Source of the DNA: Ciona savignyi
Taxonomy: Eukaryota; Chordata; Ascidiacea; Phlebobranchia; Cionidae
Assembly: GCA_000149265.1 (NCBI GenBank)
Contig: CH003283.1
Coordinates: 59,280-123,279 of the forward strand
Length of the DNA stretch: 64,000 nt
Direction: 5' to 3'
Part shown: positions 42,201 through 53,281 of the stretch, piece by piece
How the letters are laid out: every line of letters starts with the position of its first letter
Position numbering within the stretch: the first letter of the stretch is position 1
The notes under the pieces: model-generated
Told to the model about the DNA's origin: nothing
Seen by the model: the letters and a program-made list of their open reading frames with translations, nothing else
The model's database searches: none
Program-made: the position numbers and the translations under genes

Positions 42201-43385
42201 TAAAAATGTGTTTATAATTATTTTATTACTTGGTTTTTTGAAAATCTTGCCCCTCATTTTCAACTTTTAAACGTGTCATTTGTGCAAACCATGTTAATAT
42301 TTGTTTCCATAATTGGACGCCCAAATCCACTGGATTGCGTGACAATGTGGAAATATTGGGTCTGGTTGTGCTGCAGTCTGTTATAATAGTCCCCTGTTTA
42401 ATACAGTTGCCTCCTCTACAAGGGAAAACGACTTTGCCCTAAGATTTGGGGTTGCTAGCCCCATTGCATAAATTATTTTGCTCAGAACTATATGAGACAT
42501 TCTATGCTTGGCCCTAGGCACTCAGCAGGGAAACACTAAAAGGAGGGAAAGAGAGAAACTGCACACTAAAACAATTCCTAACCCTACCCTAAACACTAAT
42601 CTCAACCCCAACTCTAACCCCATGTTTAAAACTAACTCTAATACCCTAATCTTCATTTTAGTGAGCAGTTCCCACCTTTCCTCCTTCCCCGTATGGAAAG
42701 TACGTCACTTTTCGCCGAGATCTCGAGTGTGCACGCATCAAATATTTAAGTGTGCAGTGTGCAAACGTCCAAGAGTGCACACTTCAAGTGTGCACACAAT
42801 CTCCTTTTTATTACTATTTTGTAAAAATCTTAAACAAACATTATTCTATCCTAAATCTATCGTGTCCATCAGCTAACATATCCATCTACGTAACAAAAAA
42901 CGTACTGACAGTAAATTACCCGAGGTCCAGAGGTAGGTTTTCAGGTTTGTTGGAAATTATAAGATGTTTATACTGCCAGCCCGCGAGCGTGTGTGAAATT
43001 ACCCAAGTGTGCAAAGACGCAGGGAAAAAAAACTCGAGTGTGCAGCTGCCGTACTTTCCATACTGGCCTCCTTCACTTCTTTTAGTTTTCCCCCTCGGCG
43101 GCAATTTTGTTGGCTTCCTCCTGAAAACCTTGTTTCCTATATATGAACTATGAGCTACAATCATCTACCTGGCAATGCTTCGGCCCAGTGGATTCAAATT
43201 GTTTAAAATTGAGGCAATAGCCCTGTATCTATGGTAAACAACACACCGCTATCTTAATCTTCGCAACACAATAGGTAATAAAGTAACAATACCTGAGTAT
43301 TAGCTTGTTGGTGCGTCATAGGCGTCCATGAACTTTTGGCTAAGTTTGTAGATTGCTTAGTCTTGGAAGGGGGCGCAAACGCCAT
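39245..43385 (-). CDS. FBXO16: F-box only protein 16 orthologue, 10 exons, 375 aa
   Basis: F-box protein, the substrate-recognition part of an SCF (SKP1-CUL1-F-box) ubiquitin ligase; its substrate is unknown. Exons 5' to 3': 43385-43293, 42082-42047, 41915-41828, 41341-41223, 40793-40629, 40316-40117, 40063-39964, 39916-39796, 39745-39593, 39297-39245; all phases close (1128 nt). The start MAFAPPSK and the SSWTPMTH motif match human FBXO16. The 36-nt exon 2 encodes VFEERKELIRKW. The F-box spans about residues 88-135 (FPRVLTLYLFSFLDPRTLCR, then WRPKCLRFGW). A conserved tail motif PPPWKGSDPRPTDTLRYNYLD-like block (about 218-238) is split by an intron. The last 130 residues are Ser/Pro/Lys-rich and poorly conserved; their three short exons are the least certain. 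Donor at 40116 (GTACCA) is weak but forced by frame. Confidence 0.9.
39336..39558 (+). mobile_element. Composite SINE in last FBXO16 intron
   Basis: 5'-truncated copy lying antisense to FBXO16 between its last two exons (39593 and 39297). Confidence 0.8.
40880..41178. mobile_element. Tail-to-tail composite SINE pair in FBXO16 intron
   Basis: The forward 3' half (40880-41022) meets the tail of a reverse copy (41029-41178). The junction is palindromic (TATCCTATCTTATATATAGG). Confidence 0.75.
42688..43066. mobile_element. hAT-like MITE with perfect 8-bp target duplication
   Basis: 379-bp element in FBXO16 intron 1. Terminal inverted repeats CCCGTATGGAAAGTACG and its inverse CGTACTTTCCATACTGG (16 of 17 matching). 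Flanked on both sides by CCTCCTTC (42680-42687 and 43067-43074). Inside are several GTGTGCA motifs and no transposase. Confidence 0.85.
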
Positions 43386-45856
43386 GATCCAGGGTTCGAT
43401 TCTTGGGCTCAGCTTTCAACAAATTGAGGGTTAAGTTTACAACTTAGATCAAGCGGTCCAAATAACATTGCATTTCTATGGTGAAACCCATCCAACCGTG
43501 ACGGCGACCAGGATTTTGTTTGAAATTATTTTTTGTTTGAAATTGTTTGAAATTAAATATTATTTACTGTTATATGTGGGAACCCAATATATTTCATGTT
43601 TGGTTTGGTGAATTAGATTAGACTATATTTCTTTTAATTTAAAAACATCACAACTGAATGACATTACATGTCATGCAAAGCGCACGGTCTATTTAATTTC
43701 GGTAAACCCCCCTCTAACTTACACTTTGGAATTATCTATGTTTCTTTTTAGACTGACTGGTTCACTCTTGAACTAAACTCTATACCCTTCGGTTAGGAAT
43801 ATCCATGTCCCAATATGGTAATCCTTGTGTTGGTCTTGCTTTACCTTCTATATTACTACCAACCGTAGCAAGAATCATCAATGTAACAGGGCTCATAACG
43901 TATAATTGATATTAAACGTATTTGATATGTAGACTACAAACTAACGATCAGGTAGTTTTTAATATCGCGCTTGAGCCATAACATCCTCGTGCATGAGCAA
44001 CACTTCCTCATTACAAGTTTAGTAGAATCTATTATTCCACAGAGTTGAGGCGATGCTTGCCAAGTGCCTTGCTCAAAGACACAACCGAGAATCAACGTTT
44101 ATGTTACATATTTACATCTATTTAATTAATGGATCATCTCGTCGCCATTGATATGGGCTTTTAGCATGTCTTGGTCCGATTAGGCGAAATTTGATTTTCG
44201 GGATCTGGATTCGTCTATTTTACACTGCCTTGTTGCGATGCTCGTTTTTTTTTGTCTGGTTTCTAACGAATTGTTCACAAAGTCCTACAATTTTATTGGA
44301 GTTTTCCGAACGCCTCTGTATATTATTATGGGTCCCATTTGGAAAAATGGGACACATATTGTTTTTGTCCGTTTTTTTTTTCTTTTTTTTTTCTTTTTTT
44401 TTTTTTTTTTTCGTCAAAGGTTTGACAGGCATGGCATGGCGCCCCGACATCTACCAGAAGGAATAATCGAATCGTAATGAAACTTAGCCTTTCGCTAGAC
44501 AACATGGTCTAAATATGCAAAAACCAAAATTTTGGGTGATTAATCCAGGGGAATTCCCCTGGTAGGTTAAAAACCAAAATGGTATGTTTTATGAAAAATT
44601 TAGCTTTTTGTGGCATAGCGCTTGAACGGCTACTCCAATTTCAATCAAATTTGGTGGAATGTAAGTGCATTAGGCACTGATTTAACATTTGGAATAAAGG
44701 GGAATTCCCCTGAGACGTTAAAATCCAAAAGGTTTGTTTTCCAATAAATAAGCTTTTTGGGGCATATAGCGCTTGAACGGCTGCTCTTATTTTGATCAGA
44801 TTTGGCGAAATGTTGGACTATTAGACACTTTGTGCCAATTAAAAGAAAGAAAACATTTACTTTGGGTAATTACGTTAAAAACGACGATATGTTCCAGAAT
44901 TATGTTTGTGACTGGCATGCCATATCGCACTGACAAATAAGACAAGCAGTCGACAAATCAAATTAAAACTTTAAGAATTGTTACATAACATGACCCACAT
45001 ATGTAAAAACAGAAACTTATCTACTAAACCTAGGGGAATTCCCTGACACATGAAAAACTAAATCGGGCTGTTTTGGCAATTTAGCTTCATTTCACTTTAG
45101 CGCTTGAAAAGAAGGTTTAATTTAAAATATTTGTGGTGAAAATGTTCGTAAATTTAAGACGTTTATTCTTTTTTAACTACACATGAAAAAGAAGTTTGGC
45201 TTGATAACTCTGGGACCCATGCGTTTATGCTTGCAGAAACAATCTACATATACTCAGTGTATAAAATACAAATTGTGGTTAGGGACCCTGTAGCATGAGT
45301 ATATGGCCTACAACACGTGGTTTACAAATAGTGGTGGTTAAACACGTGGTTGACACTCTCTAGTCTTATATGGTTTCAATCCTATTTTTCCAGGCCTTGA
45401 AACACATTCCATCGTTTTTGACTTTTTTTCCCGCTGCTCTTTTGCTAATTTAGCTGTGCCTTCACTTATTTCTTGTTTTTAAAAGAATAAAAAAACAAAT
45501 AAACCAACACAAGCATTGCTTTTTAGCACAAAGTAAAAACACCTTGTACCACTGTGTTATTGCACTGTGCCCTTTATATACTCGGCCGCATCCACTATAT
45601 TTATTAAATTATATCATTTTTTAATGACGTGTTTTACCGACTGTTCGTTTTGTCGTCTTTTCCTGTTCCTGTATCGTGATTTCATTCGTTTGGCATTTTC
45701 TAATACTGGGACAAAAATTAATGTATATGCTCATACCGCAACACAATGCACCCAGATTGACTGTCCTTTTTCTAACCTCAACAACAACAACTTTGTTAAC
45801 AATCGTGTTAAACAACAAACAACAAAACCAACACATTAAGCACAGCCGACCCCCCA
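43386..45856. other. Intergenic region between FBXO16 start and bHLH gene 3' end
   Basis: Contains the putative FBXO16 promoter, a degraded minus-strand composite SINE piece near 44020-44090, a T-tract (44374-44411), imperfect tandem units (44520-45120) and an ACTAAAC-family repeat (45580-45725). I find no homology-supported coding segment; the short open frames here are low complexity. Confidence 0.6.
44520..45120 (+). repeat. Imperfect long tandem units with GGGGAATTCCCC
   Basis: Three diverged units, starting near 44548, 44699 and 45034. Each has GGGGAATTCCC, a GTTAAAAACCAAAAT-like segment and TAGCGCTTGAACGGCT. Origin not recognised. Confidence 0.55.
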
Positions 45857-48800
45857 TTACTTCAATGTAGGTGTGGGAAGCACGTTGAAGAACAAACGAG
45901 GGCTGAAAGCAAGAGCCTCATCAGACCTTGGTGATGATTTCTAAAAATATTAACATCTTACAATGCAAATATAATCAACATCTTACACCGCAATAATACA
46001 GTAGACAACTGTAGTACCAAGTCATCTCACATTAGGCAGGAGGTAACCTGACGATTAACTACATCTTCCCACCTATGGGGTTAAAAATGAATACCCTAGG
46101 TGTTAAAGCCAATCGGATAAACATATTAATTTAATTCACACACCAAACATGTTCGATCGATTAGTTTGGTGGATTAGTGCTCGTTTATACCAGTATTTAC
46201 CCGAAGGATTGCAGGTTTGTGTGATAACGGGGATAAAACATGAATAAACAACACATGACTTACAATCCTGGTGGGTGAAACTGGTGTCTCATCTGGCTGC
46301 GATGCTTCCACCTTTACCCTGCACAACATAGGGTGGGGACCGGTTATAGTTGGGGTGATTGGGTATATTAGCTATTAACTTAGGTTGATACATATGAAGC
46401 AGTGGTATATATGGTGTGTCTGGATAATTGCGAAGTCATAAAGCCTGACAAATGTCATAAAGAAATAATAAATGACAACATGTGCCGGCAACATACCATA
46501 GGATAGGATATTCATGTTTATCCTCATCAACAGGAAAACCAAGGGGGTTAACACACGGGCAATCGTCAGATCACCTCGCACCCACCGTCGGGTTACCGGA
46601 GCTATTGCAGTGTGTTGTGTATGATAGACACGTACCTTCAATTTAGTAGAACCCATTTAACTGGGTTCAGGCAATGTCCGTAAAGTGTCTTGCCCAAGGA
46701 CACAACCGACTAGCTAGCGAACAGTTTCGAACCTGCAATCTTTCGGTTGGATGGCGTCGCTCTAAACCCCCAGACTAATTTGTCAGACTACCAGTCAGCA
46801 AACAATACCTTATTGGAGTTCTCGAGATATGCTGGGATGTAGCATGGCTTGAACACCCCGTATGTGGGGCCAGCATTGGGTCCGACTTTATATATTCACC
46901 CACGTACTCTATCTTGGGGCAATGGGGGAAACCCCCAAACCCAGAATTGGATATGTGTGTCGATTGACCCTGTGTGAGGAAATAACATTAACGCCATGCA
47001 TTGGGAGATAAGATATCCACTCACTGTGGTTGCCCCACCCGATACACAACCCCCTCCACCACACACCTTCCCACTTGCTTGCCTGCGGGGGAATAGTTAG
47101 TACTTTGTGTCAAGCGCCACACAAGATTCTCACATTTCACTCACAACCTCCTGGTGGTCCTCATTCCATGATGGGAAATTCCCTTCTACAAGAACAGATG
47201 GAATAAGTGTTGATTGAACAGAACAATACAAACCCAAATGAACGTGGTCCGGCCAATTTCAAACTCAATTCATAAAGCAAAGCCCAGCAATATAGAGATA
47301 AGGATTAGATATTCATGTTTATAACTGTGAATGGGAAAACCAAGGAGGTTAACAAAGGAAATCGTCAGATCAGCTCGGGCCCACTGTCGGGTTACCGGAG
47401 CTAATGCAGTGTGTTGTGTATAATAGACATTTTACTTCAATTTGATAGAACCCATTAATAGCTAGCGACCAGTTTCGAACCTGCAACTATTCGGTGGAAA
47501 GGCGTCGCACTAAACTGCCAGACTAACTGATCGGATCATATGCAGGTATTCGTAGAAATATTAATGCTCAATACACAAGGACCTGCCATGCAGCATGATA
47601 AACTCACCACTTGCTGCAGTTGCAACTTGTAGCATCGATCCCATCCGGTGGTTGATGTAGGAAGCCGGGTCACATACCTCCATCTCGCCCCTGTCAAGCA
47701 GCCACAATTACCACACAACCCCATATCCCACCCCCTACCCCACCATTCATCCTGCCTCCTTCCATTCAACTCAACCGATACAAGCTTCCCTGACACCTGC
47801 GCTCTGCTGCTTCCCGCATGCTTGGCTACAGAATACAACGCTCAATACGACCCCATGAAGTAATTAGCACCAACTTACAAGCATGATCTCCTAACCTCTT
47901 CACTGTTCTCACCATCCGACTGCTCGAGCCTACCTTCATCTGGTAACATTATCTTTCATTTCTCATTTATTCCACAAAATAGGACTCAAATATTTAAAAA
48001 ATAATAATAGATTGTAAAACAACAAATAGAGAGTGTGATAACTTGTTCTTTGTAATTTTCTGTCCAAATACGACATGCATGACGCACATCAATTAGTATG
48101 TTCTAACTATTAACTGACATCTATCCATTGGTATTACCTTGTCCTCTTAGTCATGGTATGTAAATGTTTGCTGAGTAACAATGGGGGAACTCCCACATCT
48201 ATAGTTTCTTAGCTTACAACTATCTGTTTTGTTAAAAAAAAGTTAAAAAGGGGTAGCTTGAAATTTTTAAGCAAAAAGTTGGAGAGTACAGGTAGGAATG
48301 CACAATATAGAATATTTAGAAATTACTATTCAGGAATAATGTATTTTAAATCTAGAATTTCTAATCCCATTCTAAAATGATGGTTTAACATTTCTTTAGA
48401 TTTTCTATGCTGAATAAGATTTTTGATTTAGAAATTAGCCCCAGAAATACTAATTGTACTAAATCACAAGTCTCAAGATTAAAATGTGCAGACAACAAAT
48501 TTATCCATGTATTTACCCCTTGTAATAATCTTAAGTATCCCCTTTAAATAGTTTTGGAAGGTCAGTATGCCTGTATGTTTGCATCATGTTACCTTATGAT
48601 GGCCAGAGTGATGAACTTGTTTGAGCATGTTGGTTATGGTGCTGTTTAGATGGCAACCATCCCAGGTCAAATCTGCAGGATATATTGGAAAGTGGGAACT
48701 AATGTATGTTGCATTGTGGATGGCTGCATCATAGGATAGGATATTCATGTTTTTTTCCGTGGATGGGAAAACCAAGGGGGTTAACACACGGGCAATAGTC

Positions 48801-49953
48801 AGATCACCTCGCGCCCACTGTCGGGTAACCGGAGCTATTACAGTGTGTTGTATATGATTAAATAGTTTCTTCAATTTGGTAAATTATTTATTTCACTGGG
48901 TTCAGGTTATTTTTTTTTCACTGGGTTCAGGCATTATTTCACTGCGTTCAGGCAATGTCCGTTAAGTGCGTTGATCAAGGACATAACAGACTAGCTAGCA
49001 ACTACTTTTGAACCTGCAACCTTTCGATTGAAAGGCTTTAAACTAAACCGCCAAACTAACCAGTCAGGCACCTTCCTAATACATTGGGAAGTGGGAACAA
49101 AGACATGTCAGTCGCCTCACTTACGTCGTACCATATCATCTGGCACTTTATGTAGCTCAGCAGCAAACTTCCATGCCAGAGTTTGAAGGTATTGTGTGTA
49201 TCGTGTCGCTTCTGTGAGAATTACTTGCTGCAAAGATAGATCAACTGAAGTGGGTTGGACATATTTTGTATTTAGATGTGATTTATCTTATACTATAATA
49301 AGGAAATAAGGTTATTCATGTTTTATTTTAGTCACTGGCTTTGGGCAATGCCCACTAAGTGCCTTGCTCAAGTAGACATCCATCCTGCTAACGTCCAGTT
49401 TCGATCCAACAATTCTTCGGATGAATAGCGACACACCAATTCACCAAGTTATTCGGCTGGACCAAGATATTTGGTCAAAGTATCTCACCTTTGTTTTCAT
49501 CTTATTAGCAAGCATCACCTTTGGAAGCACAGTCTCCAAGCCATCCAAGCATTCCAACATCTCATGATATTGTTTCCTAGAAAGACAATTGTGCTAAGTT
49601 TGGCTCCCAAAGTTAGTGCTTGCCTTTCAGTCGAAAGGTTGCAGGTTTAAAACTTGTCACTAGCTAGCCAGTTGTGTCCTTGGGCAAGGCATTTAGCAGA
49701 CATTATCTGAACACAACCCACTGCAATAGCACCGGTAACCCGACGACTGTCAATGCAGGAAATAATTGACATTCATAATAAACATTGTTGTTCCTGCACT
49801 GTGTGAATTAACTTCAAGTTACCTTTGTTTCCTTCTATGTTTTTCGAGTGCAATCTTTTGGCTTTTCCCCCGTTTCTCTTGGCGAGCTATTGATGCAGAC
49901 TGATTAGAATCGTGATTTTCTGGGCCACATGATTCCATCGTATCCAAATTCAT
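45857..49953 (-). CDS. Putative bHLH protein, 10 exons, 299 aa, family not recognised
   Basis: Exons 5' to 3': 49953-49823, 49576-49489, 49227-49125, 48672-48593, 47952-47879, 47690-47608, 47185-47145, 46969-46809, 46318-46264, 45940-45857. Total is 900 nt and all phases close. Residues about 32-97 look like a basic helix-loop-helix: basic region ALEKHRRKQRKQY with the E37/R40/R41 spacing of E-box binders, helix 1 HEMLECLDGLETVLPK, a short loop, helix 2 ILTEATRYTQYLQTLAWKF. The rest is acidic or Ser/Pro-rich, with KVEASQPDETPVSP and LPTPTLK at the end. It would be a nuclear transcription factor. Helix 2 faintly recalls meiotic bHLH proteins of the STRA8/MEIOSIN type, from memory only. The acceptor at 47952 is weak and was chosen by frame. 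Confidence 0.6.
46499..46792 (-). mobile_element. Composite SINE in bHLH gene
   Basis: Full copy in sense with the bHLH gene, between exons 46969-46809 and 46318-46264. Confidence 0.8.
47306..47535 (-). mobile_element. Composite SINE in bHLH gene, internal deletion
   Basis: Lacks the CCTTGGGCAAGGC segment: the sequence jumps from ACCCATTAAT to TAGCTAGCGACCAG. Confidence 0.75.
48734..49072 (-). mobile_element. Composite SINE with local triplication
   Basis: The CACTGGGTTCAGG motif occurs three times in a row around 48890-48955, lengthening the copy by about 45 bp. Confidence 0.75.
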
Positions 49954-51093
49954 GTTTTAAATTCTTTTAAAACTATTATCTATGATGGATAAATTTGAGT
50001 TATTCGTTATTACTTAATCATTAAGTAGAGTGTGAGAAAATGAAGTTATTGGTGGGCGGGATTATTACATGAAAAGTATTCAATATCTTAACTACAAGGT
50101 ATGTTTAGATACAGTCTGTGGGCAGGTCAAAATTGCTTCACTGGCCGGACCCGCCCGCTGGCCGTATGTTGCCCATGTCTGCTGTATGTAGTAAAGTTTA
50201 CAGTTTGTCATTGTGTACTGCATGTTGCTGTTATCACTAACTTCCCTTTTACACAATATGTTGAGTAATGACGTCTTTAGTAAGAGATCATGAATGATAT
50301 AAAAACCAATTAATACTGCAAATAAACGAAGCGCTTAAATTTAGCTTATTCGGTAATAGCGTTTGTAATATGCACGTAGCCAAGAGTGGCGATAATGTAC
50401 TGACACATGTCACTCAGCACTTCAGCAGATCTACTGGAACAAATCTCCCGCGTAAACACACTTGTATGACGTCATCGAATGAAAAATGGTTATTTCTATG
50501 GGAAAGATTCGCGTATAATGATATAGAAAACGTAGCAGGTCTAGCCTGTCGTTATATCCCTTCTAATGCAAAACACTAATCCAGTTGTTTTAATTTTCTT
50601 TCTTCGACGGCGTCATTTTTTCTTCGCATTCAGGGAGAAAACCTCATCCTTTTCCAAACGGTGGGATAGAACCCAATATTCCACTAAGTTCAGGTATTGT
50701 CCGTTAAGTTCCTTGACCAAGAACACAACCAACTAGCTAGCGATCCGTTTCGAACCTGAAACCTTTTGATTGAAAGGCACCGCACTTAACCGCCAGACTA
50801 ACCGGCCGGACATGAATCCCAGTCAGATCACCTCGCGCCCAACGTCGGGTTACTTAACTTAAGGTTGTCAGATGAAATTTTAATTTTTTGCGACGTAGTT
50901 CCTATTTATTTAGGTAACTTTTGCATTTTAATAAGAGTTAGAAAAAATGCGTAAATTATGGAAGTGATGTACCATAAATGTATACAATTTAACCTACATA
51001 ACTCGGGTTAAAGTTTTACAACTATAACTCGGGTTTTATAGCAAAAATTAAGTTTTGTGAAACCGTGTGTAAGCACATTGAATTGTAGTTGTC
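49954..51093. promoter_or_regulatory. Divergent intergenic region: bHLH gene (-) and MRPS18C cluster (+)
   Basis: About 1.1 kb between the two opposite-strand start codons, so it must hold both promoters. No TATA box is obvious. A minus-strand composite SINE remnant sits at about 50664-50860. A 69-codon open frame at 50370-50579 has no recognisable homology. Confidence 0.5.
50664..50860 (-). mobile_element. Composite SINE remnant upstream of MRPS18C
   Basis: Body and head, then a short second-block piece after an internal deletion (AATCCC|AGTCAGATCACC). Confidence 0.65.
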
Positions 51094-51465
51094 ATGTTTC
51101 TTCGTCAATTCAATTCACGTACTTTGAAATTAAAAATTCCAAGTTATGTGACGGCTCGTGGCAGATCTGATGTCGCCCCAACTCATCCAGACGCTCCAGT
51201 TGCGATGGAAAATCCATTCAAAACGCTTCAAAGCCGATGCACGTTATGTGGCGTGAAAGTTGATTACAAGAACGCTCAGTTGCTCTCCCAGTTCGTATCT
51301 TCATTCACCGGACTGATGCATGCAAAGAAATATCTAAATTTATGTGACACTAAGTACACGGAAGTAAAGAAAGCAATAGACATGTCAAGATCTACTGGGT
51401 ACATGCCTTATACTTTCACAAACACTTTATACAAGAAAGATCCAAAGTTATTTCTTAAAAAATAA
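51094..51465 (+). CDS. MRPS18C: Mitochondrial ribosomal protein bS18m (MRPS18C), 123 aa
   Basis: Small-subunit protein of the mitochondrial ribosome. Single exon. The N-terminus (MFLRQFNSRTLKLKIPSYV) is basic and hydrophobic, as expected of a mitochondrial targeting peptide. The family core follows: MENPF, CTLCGVKVDYKNAQLLSQF, then SSFTGLMHAKKYLNLC and GYMPYTF. The two CxxC/C positions that bind zinc in S18 proteins are present. The vertebrate gene has several introns; this one has none. It is first in a head-to-tail cluster with LRRC42 starting 243 bp after its stop. Confidence 0.93.
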   Translation: MFLRQFNSRTLKLKIPSYVTARGRSDVAPTHPDAPVAMENPFKTLQSRCTLCGVKVDYKNAQLLSQFVSSFTGLMHAKKYLNLCDTKYTEVKKAIDMSRSTGYMPYTFTNTLYKKDPKLFLKK

Positions 51466-51708
51466 TTGATTTTTTATGATTGCGCATGAATTTCTTTGTT
51501 AAACACTTCACCATATACGATAACGGTTTGTGTTATAGTTGGATGGGTTAGAGAAGTGAAGTTTGCTTTAAATGACTTTTTTTTATTGTACATTAAATTT
51601 ATGTCTTGTCACCTAATTTATAACTGAAATAACTTAATTTGTATTCACCAGTAGAATTCCTACATAATTGTGTATTAATTAGGTTTTTGCATAACTTTAT
51701 AAACAAGT

Positions 51709-52782
51709 ATGGACTACCCCAATGGAATGGTGTATTACCGTGGTGCAAGGAGCAATGTATCAACGTACCATGCGTCATCAGGGACCAATGGAGTTGTTTA
51801 TTCCCCGACCCCAACCAGAAGGATGCAATCAAGTCCAGTCGCGTGTCCTGATCAAAGATTGCAGCTCAAAAGTTACGAGGTTATTCCAACATTGCAGAAT
51901 ATCTGTATTCAATACATCAGTCACCATATTCACCTGCTTGACTCATTATGCGGCTTCCCACAAATAGTGGGGGAGCAAATATTCAATGAATGTGCCAGAG
52001 CCGGGTACTTAACTCCACATGAATGTGTGGATTTGAACCCATTGAACTTATTCATGGAGGCATACCATGGTGAAATATTACCGAGTTTAAACCTTTGTGG
52101 AGAAGCAATGTTCCTGGCTGCATCACTAGACACCGTCCTTCCTTACAACCATATTCAACATATTGATATATCGAACTGTAGAATTGGAAATAGTCATGAA
52201 ATTCTTCCACATCTAGGAATGCTTCGATATATTAAGACAATTGGATTAAGCAACAACTGTTTATCATTAAAAGGCATCGAAGCTCTCACATGCAAGTGGA
52301 GACGGGCAAAATGTGGTCTGGATGAGTTGCAGATGATAAGGTTGGATGGAAATCCAGATATTTCAATGGATTCTCTTCCCCACCTCACATCATTGCCCTC
52401 ACTCCGGTTGATTTTCTGCGATGAATTCCACCTTATCGACTCCAAATTAAAGTTGCGACGATGTGTGCATAGTATGCGGTTCCATCCGGAAATACTACAT
52501 CGTGTGGCCAGTATGGGCTGGGCTGCTTCGTCAATCCAATCTTCATTCGATGAATTCAATAAGAAATTATATTCAGCAAAGTGCAATGATCGTGAAAATG
52601 CCTCTATTCACTTAAAAACTAACAAAAACTCGTCAAAAATCATTCAGAAACCGCCTAAGAACCACATGGTTATTTGTGATTGCTGGAAAGATGGAAATAA
52701 AAAATCAACAAATGCAACTAACGAAGTAATTCAAACTAAAATGTTAAAGTTAGACCCATCTGTGTTAAATCTATATTTATAA
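51709..52782 (+). CDS. LRRC42: LRRC42-like leucine-rich repeat protein, 357 aa
   Basis: Single-exon gene. After a variable N-terminus (about 50 aa), the order matches vertebrate LRRC42: VIPTLQNICIQYISHHIHLLDSL, FPQIVGEQIF, a FMEAYHGEILPSLNLCG block, then LRRs around residues 145-245 (IQHIDISNCRIGN, IKTIGLSNNCLS, LQMIRLDGNPDIS). The C-terminal third is Lys/Asn-rich and poorly conserved. The cellular role of LRRC42 is not established. The next ATG (MED10) lies 84 bp after the stop, across a pyrimidine-rich acceptor. Human LRRC42 is interrupted by introns; this copy is not. Confidence 0.85.
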   Translation: MDYPNGMVYYRGARSNVSTYHASSGTNGVVYSPTPTRRMQSSPVACPDQRLQLKSYEVIPTLQNICIQYISHHIHLLDSLCGFPQIVGEQIFNECARAGYLTPHECVDLNPLNLFMEAYHGEILPSLNLCGEAMFLAASLDTVLPYNHIQHIDISNCRIGNSHEILPHLGMLRYIKTIGLSNNCLSLKGIEALTCKWRRAKCGLDELQMIRLDGNPDISMDSLPHLTSLPSLRLIFCDEFHLIDSKLKLRRCVHSMRFHPEILHRVASMGWAASSIQSSFDEFNKKLYSAKCNDRENASIHLKTNKNSSKIIQKPPKNHMVICDCWKDGNKKSTNATNEVIQTKMLKLDPSVLNLYL

Positions 52783-52804
52783 CATCAACTTATGCTTTAG
52801 CTAA

Positions 52805-52836
52805 TATTTTTTATTTAATGAATTCTCTTCCCACAG
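52805..52836 (+). promoter_or_regulatory. Candidate trans-splice acceptor between LRRC42 and MED10
   Basis: The 84-bp gap contains a T-rich run followed by TTCTCTTCCCACAG (ending 52836), 30 bp before the MED10 ATG. Nothing upstream offers a partner donor in an intergenic gap this short, so it reads as a spliced-leader acceptor of an operon. Inference only. Confidence 0.5.
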
Positions 52837-52866
52837 ACAAGTGTATATCTGAACAAATGTGTATAA

Positions 52867-53262
52867 ATGGCTGATAAGTTTGAAATCTTGGAGGCGAATC
52901 TTGAGCAATTAATAGAAGGGACCCGCCAACTCGGAGTTATAGTCAGTGACTTCCCACCTCACGGGCAGGAGGTGCTTAACCGCAAGATAAACTCCATGAT
53001 CACAAGTCTGAAGGAGATTGAGAGTTGCAAATCATCGATATCCGCTGTTCACGTTCCACTCGAAGTGTTCGAGTACATCGACAGTGGGAAGAATCCACAG
53101 CTTTACACAAAATATTGCATCGAAAAAGCCCTGGTTAAAAACGAGACTGTAAAAGGGAAGATTGTAGTTTATGGAAAGTTCCGGAAAGAACTGATTTCTC
53201 AGCTCGGAAAAGTCTACCCTCAACAAATCACTGAGTACCAACAAAACCGTGGGGAATTGTGA
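52867..53262 (+). CDS. MED10: Mediator complex subunit 10, 131 aa
   Basis: Middle-module subunit of the Mediator coactivator that links transcription factors to RNA polymerase II. Single exon, full family length (human about 135 aa). The N-terminal helix FEILEANLEQLIEGTRQLGV and the signature PLEVFEYIDSGKNPQLYT are almost identical to vertebrates, followed by the KGKIVVYGKFRKEL segment. The stop is only 19 bp before the GPKOW ATG. That gap has no AG acceptor or poly(A) hexamer, so the two may share a dicistronic RNA, or GPKOW's acceptor may lie inside MED10. Confidence 0.96.
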   Translation: MADKFEILEANLEQLIEGTRQLGVIVSDFPPHGQEVLNRKINSMITSLKEIESCKSSISAVHVPLEVFEYIDSGKNPQLYTKYCIEKALVKNETVKGKIVVYGKFRKELISQLGKVYPQQITEYQQNRGEL

Positions 53263-53281
53263 TTTTCCTGCAATAATCATC

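Noticed and set aside
50370..50579. 69-codon plus-strand open frame upstream of MRPS18C
   Set aside because: No recognisable domain, no splice partners, and it lies in a region expected to be promoter; chance length.
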